Shown here in pieces: positions 1-3,796 of a stretch of 6,504 bases of DNA. Location: NCBI GenBank assembly GCA_023129805.1, contig JAGMBK010000096.1, positions 1-6,504 on the forward strand. Direction: 5' to 3'. Made by a program: the position numbers and the translations under genes. The notes beneath the pieces were generated by a model. That model searched no databases. It saw only the letters and a program-made list of their open reading frames with translations, and was not told the DNA's origin. Each line of letters starts with the position of its first letter. Position 1 is the stretch's first letter. The stretch comes from Candidatus Zixiibacteriota bacterium (GTDB lineage: Bacteria; Zixibacteria; MSB-5A5; SM1-73).

Positions 1-2
1 AT

Positions 3-884
3 CCTACTGGGTTGACCGGTGCGGTGGTGCTTCATATTGGAAAGCTGGAATATATAAAAAAGACAGAAATTCCCTGGACCAATATAGTTTTATTTCTTTT
101 GACGGTGTTCACCACCCTACTTGCTGGCGCATACATGAATCAGGCCGATCCGTTTTCTAATCCTCTCCTTATCTTCAAGGGCGTCTCATTTGCAGTTCCT
201 TTGCTTTTGATTTTGACATTTCACGAGTTTGGACATTATATCGAGTCAAGAAGGGCCGGGATCAAAGTCAGCCTGCCATATTTTATTCCTGGACCCACGC
301 TATTTGGAACTTTCGGAGCGGTGATAAAATCAAAATCCCCCTTTAAAACGCGTCGGGATCTTCTGAATGTGGGAGCCGCAGGTCCCATCGCCGGGTTCGT
401 GATCGCTGTGATTGTTGTCATCATTGGACTATCCCATTCGCAGATTGTGGAGGAGATTTCTGGTGAGGGTTTGATTCTGGGAGAGTCGTTGATATTCAAA
501 TTTCTTTCCTGGATAGTGTTGAAAGATGTTCCCGAAGGATATGGTGTGCTTTTAAGCCCCACTGCCTTTGCTGGGTGGGCAGGGATTTTGGTCACCATGC
601 TCAATCTTTTGCCCATAGGACAGTTGGATGGTGGTCATATCATGTATGCTCTTCTGGGAAAAAACCAGCGTAAGGTTGCCACAGTGACGACCTTAGCCCT
701 GATCCCCCTGGGATATTTTCTGTGGATGGGGTGGTTTTTGTGGGTAGCTTTGGTACTGTTAATTAAAATCGGTCATCCGCCTACGTTAAATGATCAGGTT
801 CCTTTAGGTACTAAGCGCAAGGTGATAGGCTGGCTGGCAATGTTTATCTTTGTTCTCTCCTTCACCCCGGTGCCCATCAAATGA
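3..884 (+). CDS. site-2 protease family (M50-type) intramembrane metallopeptidase, 5' end outside window
   Basis: This is probably a zinc endopeptidase that cuts membrane-embedded substrates within the lipid bilayer. The frame is open to the window edge, so the start is most likely upstream; a TTG at 12 is an internal candidate with no visible ribosome site. Counting from that TTG, the zinc site HEFGH lies at residues 71-75 (His71, Glu72, His75). The second motif, LDGGH, lies at 205-209 after NLLPIGQ and supplies the third zinc ligand, Asp206. An HPPT motif lies at 255-258. Hydrophobic segments lie at about 24-41, 58-75, 119-140, 185-205, 222-252 and 270-286, giving a polytopic membrane protein. 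I see no PDZ domain, unlike RseP, so it resembles the PDZ-less, EGY-like or 'site-2 protease family' group. The substrate is unknown. The gene ends with TGA and runs straight into the palindrome-rich spacer, with no clear T-tailed terminator. Confidence 0.9.
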   Translation, partial: PTGLTGAVVLHIGKLEYIKKTEIPWTNIVLFLLTVFTTLLAGAYMNQADPFSNPLLIFKGVSFAVPLLLILTFHEFGHYIESRRAGIKVSLPYFIPGPTLFGTFGAVIKSKSPFKTRRDLLNVGAAGPIAGFVIAVIVVIIGLSHSQIVEEISGEGLILGESLIFKFLSWIVLKDVPEGYGVLLSPTAFAGWAGILVTMLNLLPIGQLDGGHIMYALLGKNQRKVATVTTLALIPLGYFLWMGWFLWVALVLLIKIGHPPTLNDQVPLGTKRKVIGWLAMFIFVLSFTPVPIK

Positions 885-922
885 GTTCACCTCTACGAGA
901 CAAGACCCGAAGTTCCGCTCCA

Positions 923-944
923 GGGTGGATGTTATCATCCACCC
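923..944. repeat. 9-bp perfect hairpin, GGATG/CATCC family
   Basis: The left arm GGGTGGATG (923-931) and right arm CATCCACCC (936-944) enclose the loop TTAT. The core GTGGATGTTATCATCCAC is the reverse complement of the core of the hairpin at 3067-3092, so the two are copies of one family in opposite orientation. No T-run follows, so it is not a standard terminator. Confidence 0.75.
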
Positions 945-945
945 C

Positions 946-983
946 CGCCTTTGGTGTGAACCATGCGGTTCACACCAAAGGCG
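946..983. repeat. 17-bp perfect palindrome with a GTGAACC core
   Basis: The arms at 946-962 (CGCCTTTGGTGTGAACC) and 967-983 are perfectly complementary around the loop ATGC. The structure is composite: an outer CGCCTTTGG-type unit encloses an inner GTGAACC/GGTTCAC hairpin. A diverged copy of the whole unit is at 3116-3155. The inner hairpin alone also occurs within the unit at 3011-3058. Confidence 0.85.
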
Positions 984-1000
984 AGATTTCCGACCTGATA

Positions 1001-1041
1001 CCGTGGGATGACGGAGACCCGTCTGGGATAACATCCCACGG
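1001..1041. repeat. nested hairpin with a 6-bp TGGGAT direct repeat
   Basis: The outer arms CCGTGGGATG (1001-1010) and CATCCCACGG (1032-1041) pair. Inside lies a 14-base hairpin at 1010-1023 (GACGG, loop AGAC, CCGTC). That inner hairpin is flanked immediately by TGGGAT at 1004-1009 and TGGGAT at 1024-1029. Deleting the inner hairpin and one TGGGAT leaves a simple palindrome: CCGTGGGAT, AAC, ATCCCACGG. This is what an insertion with target duplication would leave. The 3' flank GGAGCA (1042-1047) also follows the hairpin at 3067-3092. Confidence 0.75.
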
Positions 1042-1057
1042 GGAGCAGGGCCTTGGT

Positions 1058-1075
1058 GGAGACCTGAAGGTCTCC
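1058..1075. repeat. 7-bp hairpin GGAGACC/GGTCTCC
   Basis: GGAGACC (1058-1064) pairs perfectly with GGTCTCC (1069-1075) around the loop TGAA. The same loop is used by the hairpin at 1369-1386. Confidence 0.65.
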
Positions 1076-1103
1076 GCTACATTTTTACAATAAAATAGAT
1101 GTA

Positions 1104-1156
1104 ATGGGTGGAGCTTTAGCTCCACCCATCGTGAGGGCGAACCTGGAGGTTCGCCC
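1104..1156. repeat. pair of adjacent hairpins enclosed by a short outer stem
   Basis: The first hairpin pairs ATGGGTGGAGC (1104-1114) with 1119-1129 around TTTA, giving an 11-bp perfect stem. The second pairs GGGCGAACC (1135-1143) with GGTTCGCCC (1148-1156) around TGGA, giving a 9-bp perfect stem. GATGTA (1098-1103) and TACATC (1160-1165) could close a stem around both, so this may be another nested arrangement. Confidence 0.75.
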
Positions 1157-1206
1157 CTATACATCCATCCTTTTTCCGATTTTATCGGTGAATGCCAAAA
1201 AAGGTG

Positions 1207-1261
1207 GTAGCCGCCCCGCCTCTGGCGGGGCACACCATCTTCGTCCCAATTGGGCGGCTAC
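1207..1261. repeat. nested palindrome: GTAGCCGCCC unit interrupted by a CCCCGCC hairpin
   Basis: GTAGCCGCCC (1207-1216) and GGGCGGCTAC (1252-1261) form a 10-bp outer stem. Between them, GCCCCGCC (1213-1220) and GGCGGGGC (1224-1231) form an 8-bp hairpin with loop TCT. If 1217-1247 (31 bases) is removed, the outer unit becomes a simple palindrome with loop AATT. No convincing direct repeat flanks this insert. Confidence 0.7.
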
Positions 1262-1270
1262 ATTCGGTGT

Positions 1271-1294
1271 CTGTCGTGTCCCCGAACCCGACAG
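1271..1294. repeat. short inverted repeat CTGTCG/CGACAG
   Basis: CTGTCG (1271-1276) and CGACAG (1289-1294) pair across a 12-base loop. This is the weakest palindrome of the cluster. Confidence 0.4.
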
Positions 1295-1326
1295 GCGAGA
1301 TACTGTTAAAATCATGTAGAAGTTCG

Positions 1327-1350
1327 CCGCCAGGTCAGGGGACCTGGCGG
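1327..1350. repeat. 10-bp perfect hairpin CCGCCAGGTC
   Basis: CCGCCAGGTC (1327-1336) pairs with GACCTGGCGG (1341-1350) around the loop AGGG. No T-run follows. Confidence 0.75.
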
Positions 1351-1368
1351 ACACAGAAAAGATTTTCT

Positions 1369-1410
1369 CGCACCCTGAAGGGTGCGGCTACCACATTATA
1401 TGGTAGCCGC
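1369..1410. repeat. two overlapping hairpins sharing one arm
   Basis: CGCACCC (1369-1375) pairs with GGGTGCG (1380-1386) around TGAA. GCGGCTACCA (1384-1393) pairs with TGGTAGCCGC (1401-1410) around a 7-base loop. The two stems share bases 1384-1386, so they cannot both be complete in one molecule. The GGTAGCCGCC arm also occurs at 1206-1215. Confidence 0.7.
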
Positions 1411-1518
1411 CAGACCAGTTGACTTCCTATGGATCCAAATGGACAAATGAGCTTTAGCCTGCGCAAAAAAATTTTTGTCACTGAATCTAAACTTTTTCAT
1501 AATTGTATCAAAATTTAC

Positions 1519-1547
1519 TTGACAACATGGATCAAAAAAAATAAACT
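1519..1547 (+). promoter_or_regulatory. sigma-70-type promoter of the lipoprotein gene
   Basis: A consensus -35 box TTGACA (1519-1524) and a -10 box TAAACT (1542-1547, four of six consensus bases) are separated by 17 bases. The predicted transcript starts near 1554, about 40 bases before the ATG at 1595. The promoter lies just outside the palindrome cluster in an A/T-rich stretch. Confidence 0.65.
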
Positions 1548-1576
1548 TGGAAAAAAAGAAAACCAAATTCTATTTC

Positions 1577-1589
1577 AAGGAGGAGGTGA
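1577..1589 (+). promoter_or_regulatory. strong Shine-Dalgarno sequence of the lipoprotein gene
   Basis: AAGGAGGAGGTGA is an extended anti-16S match; AGGAGGTG ends 6 bases before the ATG at 1595. This fixes the start codon and suggests a well-translated message. Confidence 0.85.
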
Positions 1590-1594
1590 AATAG

Positions 1595-1933
1595 ATGAAA
1601 AAGAGTGTGATTGGTTCTTTGATTTTAGCCGGCCTGGCTTTGCTTGTGATCTTTACCAGTTGTAGTCGAGAGAAAGCCATGGAACAACTGATGGCTGATC
1701 CCCAGATGTCTCAGCTTATCATGCAGAAAATCTGGGAGACTCCGGAAACCAAAGAACAATTAGTTCAAATGGTGATGGACGATCCGGAAAGCATGAACAA
1801 GCTCCGTGAATCCTTGGTGGCAGACTCAGCCAAGGCGGATATGATGCTGAACATGATGCTGGCAAACGAAGATCTGGAAGGAATGATAAAAGAGAAAACC
1901 GCAGATTTACATAAGAAGAAGAGAAGAAAATAA
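1595..1933 (+). CDS. small Met-rich lipoprotein built of 14-residue repeats, function unknown
   Basis: This 112-residue protein is probably exported and lipidated. The N-terminus is MKK, then a hydrophobic stretch (residues 5-20), then IFTSC, with Cys23 as the likely lipidated residue; Phe at -3 is unusual for a lipobox. The mature part is about 90 residues, strongly charged and with no other Cys. It has a period of 14: Pro36, Pro50 and Pro64 start successive units (ADPQ, ETPE, DDPE), and two more degenerate units begin near 76 and 90. Each unit looks like one amphipathic helix, with hydrophobic residues at unit positions 9 and 12-14. Twelve of the roughly 90 mature residues are Met, including two MM pairs at 83-84 and 87-88. 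The tail is basic (KKKRRK). I do not recognise the family. A periplasmic or envelope-associated helical protein is likely, and metal binding through Met is only a guess. It has its own promoter and terminator, so it is monocistronic. Confidence 0.85.
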   Translation: MKKSVIGSLILAGLALLVIFTSCSREKAMEQLMADPQMSQLIMQKIWETPETKEQLVQMVMDDPESMNKLRESLVADSAKADMMLNMMLANEDLEGMIKEKTADLHKKKRRK

Positions 1934-1986
1934 AAATTGGGGGCTTACCCTGAACCAGACAGTTTGGGGCTTGCATCTTGTCAACA

Positions 1987-2029
1987 TAAGCCAGCATCCA
2001 ACTTAAGGTGGGTGCTGGCTTATTGTTTT
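1987..2029 (+). terminator. intrinsic terminator of the lipoprotein gene
   Basis: TAAGCCAGCATCCA (1987-2000) pairs with TGGGTGCTGGCTTA (2009-2022) as a 14-bp stem with one G-T pair and an 8-base loop. A T-rich tail (TTGTTTT, 2023-2029) follows. The tail lies on the plus-strand side only, so the terminator serves the lipoprotein transcript. Confidence 0.85.
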
Positions 2030-2082
2030 CTATGGAAGGCATTGTCCGCAGGATCCGTAGGAAAAATTTTGATCATTTGAAT

Positions 2083-2111
2083 TTTCGCTCAGCCCCACCG
2101 TTGGCGAGGCT
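2083..2111. repeat. AGCCCC/GGCT palindrome, unoccupied copy
   Basis: The stretch TTTCGCTCAGCCCCACCGTTGG (2083-2104) differs by one base from 3003-3024. Here CCGTTGG runs directly into CGAGGCT, the diverged right arm, with no inner hairpin. The stem is degenerate, with two mismatched pairs. It serves as the empty-site comparison for 3002-3058. Confidence 0.7.
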
Positions 2112-2242
2112 GTAGGTTTTCATTTTCTCTTCAGTTTTAGATTTCAAGTAAAAAGTAAGCTTAAAGATTGGTTCAGATCTTCCACCTTTTTGTTTTTTGA
2201 GAAGGTTATATTAAGCCACAGGAATATTGCAATTCAGGCCAC

Positions 2243-2431
2243 TTATTTTAGCGCCCGGATCAGTAAATGCACCAGAGGGATGAGGAAAAGGATGATCAGT
2301 ATTATGGCAATCCATTTAAAAAGTCGGGACTTGGGTTGAGGGAATTCGTAGCCACAGACGGGACAACGCTGGCTGTCTTTAGGCACCTCCACCGCACAAT
2401 TGGGACATTCTTTTCTCTTACTCCCTATCAA
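2243..2431 (-). CDS. small zinc-ribbon protein with C-terminal transmembrane anchor
   Basis: From the chosen TTG start this is about 62 residues. Near the N-terminus, CPNC and CPVC spaced by ten residues form a typical four-Cys zinc ribbon, followed by GYEFPQPKSR. A single hydrophobic helix (FKWIAIILIILFLIPLVHLL) then ends just before the C-terminus. The expected arrangement is a cytoplasmic ribbon tethered to the inner membrane. The partner and function are unknown. I chose the TTG at 2431-2429 because a perfect AGGAGG (minus strand, 2445-2440) sits 8 bases upstream. A GTG at 2551 would add 40 residues and overlap the stop of the upstream gene by four bases (GTGA), but it has only a poor ribosome site and the extension shows no recognisable domain. 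In both cases the gene follows the membrane-protein gene as one transcript. Confidence 0.75.
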   Translation of the reverse strand: MIGSKRKECPNCAVEVPKDSQRCPVCGYEFPQPKSRLFKWIAIILIILFLIPLVHLLIRALK

Positions 2432-2439
2432 TTTTGTTG

Positions 2440-2445
2440 CCTCCT
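2440..2445 (-). promoter_or_regulatory. Shine-Dalgarno AGGAGG favouring the internal TTG start
   Basis: A perfect AGGAGG on the minus strand stands 8 bases before the TTG at 2431. It lies inside the longer frame from GTG 2551 and is the main argument for the shorter zinc-ribbon protein. Confidence 0.55.
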
Positions 2446-2547
2446 GTCCTTTCACTTGAGCTTTTCTCAGAAAACAAGCCCGCCGATGCACGGCATCATA
2501 GCCATAATTTTTCTCATCATAACTGGACAAATTCGGCCAGAATGTTT

Positions 2548-2922
2548 TCACTCTTTCTGAATAAAATAAAGGAGCACAATCAAAATCAGAGAGAAGATAG
2601 AGTCAACCAAGAAGAATTGGACCCCCAAGCCGGTGATGAAGCCGGTCAAAAGGCTTACCACAAAAAACAAAAGCAAAGCGAGAATGGATCCTATGATTAC
2701 ACTCCTATACTTAATCACATCTTTAGAACAGACAAATAAAATTATCCCTATCCAGATGACAAACACCCCTAACAGCTTGTAGGTGTATATAAAGAATGGT
2801 TCACCCAACCACAGATGCTCCATCTGAAAAATTCTGAAAACGCCCTCACTTGCCACTAATCTCCCAATCCCCCCCACCAGGAAGGCCAGGGAGATTATGA
2901 GAAGAATTCTTCTTTTGATCAT
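2548..2922 (-). CDS. four-helix integral membrane protein of unknown function
   Basis: This 124-residue, very hydrophobic protein begins MIKRR and has four predicted membrane helices, at about 5-24, 42-65, 74-97 and 101-121. The start is well supported: AGGAGG (minus strand, 2935-2930) lies 7 bases before the ATG. I see no catalytic motif, and the single Cys65 is not part of a metal site. The positive N-terminus suggests a cytoplasmic N-terminus. Its TGA overlaps a possible GTG start of the next gene, and the well-supported start of that gene lies 117 bases further on without an intervening terminator. The two genes are therefore probably co-transcribed. I do not recognise the family. Confidence 0.8.
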   Translation of the reverse strand: MIKRRILLIISLAFLVGGIGRLVASEGVFRIFQMEHLWLGEPFFIYTYKLLGVFVIWIGIILFVCSKDVIKYRSVIIGSILALLLFFVVSLLTGFITGLGVQFFLVDSIFSLILIVLLYFIQKE

Positions 2923-2929
2923 TTTTCTT

Positions 2930-2935
2930 CCTCCT
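2930..2935 (-). promoter_or_regulatory. Shine-Dalgarno of the four-helix membrane protein
   Basis: AGGAGG within an A-rich minus-strand stretch ends 7 bases before the ATG at 2922. This fixes the start and the coding strand. Confidence 0.8.
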
Positions 2936-3001
2936 TTTTTTAAATGCCACCGATAGACGGCACCAGTGCTACAATTCTTTCGGGTCGAATAGATTTAATA
3001 A

Positions 3002-3058
3002 ATTTCGCTCAGCCCCGCCGTTGGGGTGAACCATACAGTTCACCTCGTTGGCGGGGCT
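3002..3058. repeat. nested palindrome, occupied copy with a CGTTGG direct repeat
   Basis: AGCCCCGCC (3011-3019) and GGCGGGGCT (3050-3058) form a perfect 9-bp outer stem. Inside, GGTGAAC (3025-3031) pairs with GTTCACC (3038-3044). The inner 21 bases (3025-3045) are flanked exactly by CGTTGG at 3019-3024 and CGTTGG at 3046-3051. Deleting the insert and one repeat gives a plain hairpin with loop GTT, matching the unoccupied copy at 2083-2111 apart from its point differences. Confidence 0.8.
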
Positions 3059-3066
3059 AACTTTCC

Positions 3067-3092
3067 CCTTGTGGATGATAACATCCACAAGG
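3067..3092. repeat. 11-bp perfect hairpin CCTTGTGGATG/CATCCACAAGG
   Basis: The arms at 3067-3077 and 3082-3092 pair perfectly around ATAA. The core is the reverse complement of the hairpin at 923-944. The 3' flank (GGAGCA, 3091-3096) is shared with the unit at 1001-1041. Confidence 0.8.
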
Positions 3093-3115
3093 AGCATAAT
3101 AAAATTCGTTCAGGT

Positions 3116-3155
3116 CCGCCTTTGGAGTGAACCGTATGGTTCGCCCCAAAGGTGG
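3116..3155. repeat. diverged copy of the CGCCTTTGG...GTGAACC composite palindrome
   Basis: The arms at 3116-3133 and 3138-3155 pair over 18 positions (15 Watson-Crick, 2 G-T, 1 mismatch) around the loop GTAT. The sequence corresponds to the perfect unit at 946-983. The left flank TTCGTTCAG (3105-3113) resembles the flanks of 2083-2111 and 3002-3058 (TTCGCTCAG), so the three copies share sequence beyond the hairpins. Confidence 0.75.
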
Positions 3156-3724
3156 AATCAGTGCTAGGCCGTCCGAGGGAAGGATAAATCCAACCCCTAC
3201 GACCGCTTTTAAAATTATTAAAAAGATTTAAAAAAGCAACCATTTTTATTGGTCTCCCATTGAATAAAGCCCTTAAATGGAGGCATTTGGGGCCTACCAG
3301 TGTAACGTCCAAGCTTGTCTCAGACGATCAAGAGGAGGTAAGGTCAGAAGTATGATATAAATGGGAATCTCAGCGGTAATACTCTCAGCAAAATTAATCA
3401 TACTCCAATTAGCAGACACAAAAGAAGCGGGCAAAAAAATGGCTGATTTTTGCGATGAGCAGGCATAAATCACACGCTAAATAGGATTCCCACGCCCTGC
3501 TCAAATAGCGTGCTGGCGGGAAATCTGATGGCAGACATTAGTAGAAGCTCCTCCCTTCGTTGGCAACCAATGCGCTCCTCGGTTCACGGTGAATCCGCTA
3601 CCCTATGCATTTATGTTATGGACGAAGGGTTCTTGACGAAGAAATAGCACCGTTGAGGAAGAGACCAAGTCTTAGAGAGTGTATGATTTGTATTCGGTCT
3701 CTACATCAGAATAGGTTTTTCAAT
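3156..3724. other. long spacer without a defensible gene; several complementary segments
   Basis: No frame here carries a recognisable protein. The best short frame is 3361-3468 (35 codons, beginning MGISAV), which has no ribosome site at a usable distance. It directly follows a start-stop minigene, ATG ATA TAA (3352-3360), preceded by AGGAGGT at 3333-3339. Local pairings include 3432-3456 (GCAAAAA/TTTTTGC), 3456-3463 with 3496-3503, 3473-3479 with 3506-3512, 3553-3560 with 3622-3629, and 3660-3666 with 3696-3702. The second and third interlock as a pseudoknot. I tested by eye for tmRNA, RNase P RNA, SRP RNA, SAM riboswitch and T-box signatures and found none. The stretch could hold an unrecognised structured RNA, decayed DNA or the aminotransferase leader. 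Confidence 0.4.
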
Positions 3725-3753
3725 TTGACAAGAACGCTCGATTTGCTTACTTT
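3725..3753 (+). promoter_or_regulatory. possible promoter of the aminotransferase-kinase operon
   Basis: A perfect -35 box TTGACA (3725-3730) is followed after 17 bases by a poor -10 candidate, TACTTT (3748-3753, three of six). It sits about 45-70 bases before the ATG at 3797. The -35 match is strong and the -10 match is weak. Confidence 0.4.
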
Positions 3754-3796
3754 GGTTTAACTGGTAGGTTATTATGTATGAAGAAAAGGAGATTTT

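Larger units (their letters stand above)
885..1418. repeat. non-coding spacer made of consecutive palindromic units
   Basis: This spacer of about 530 bases separates the protease gene from the lipoprotein promoter. It holds at least eleven hairpin-forming inverted repeats nearly end to end, mostly with 7-17 bp stems and 3-4 base loops. Short frames across it are by-products of stem sequence and have no ribosome sites or recognisable protein. The individual units are listed separately. Loops such as TGAA, TTTA, TGGA, AGGG and ATGC recur in style but not in sequence. Stem families also recur elsewhere in the window, at 2091-2111, 3011-3155 and 6349-6375. This points to dispersed genomic repeats rather than local regulatory structures. 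Confidence 0.8.
1934..2242. other. spacer between convergent genes
   Basis: This spacer separates the ends of the lipoprotein gene and the minus-strand zinc-ribbon gene. It contains the plus-strand terminator at 1987-2029 and one copy of the AGCCCC...GGCT palindrome at 2083-2111. The remaining A/T-rich stretch (about 2112-2242) shows nothing I can name, and I found no clear terminator for the minus-strand genes. Confidence 0.6.

Noticed and set aside
236..616. Minus-strand open frame inside the protease gene
   Set aside because: It lies wholly inside a gene with clear catalytic motifs on the other strand, has no ribosome site and shows no recognisable protein features.
885..1418. CRISPR array
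   Set aside because: The units differ in sequence and length and there is no constant repeat with regular spacers.
881..1422. Several overlapping short frames on both strands across the palindrome cluster
   Set aside because: Their sequence is that of hairpin arms read in different frames. No ribosome sites or plausible domains are present.
2479..2550. N-terminal extension of the zinc-ribbon protein as a separate domain
   Set aside because: It has no recognisable motif and its GTG start has a poor ribosome site, while a perfect AGGAGG serves the internal TTG; kept only as an alternative start.
3040..3312. Minus-strand 90-codon frame
   Set aside because: It overlaps the second palindrome cluster, lacks a ribosome site and reads as low-plausibility protein.
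3410..3600. tmRNA, suggested by a GCA-started frame (3412-3468) next to a possible pseudoknot and a GGTTCA...TGAATCC hairpin
   Set aside because: The conserved tmRNA 5' end, a normal-length tag and a CCA-ending acceptor/T-arm are absent, and the frame is too long for a usual tag.
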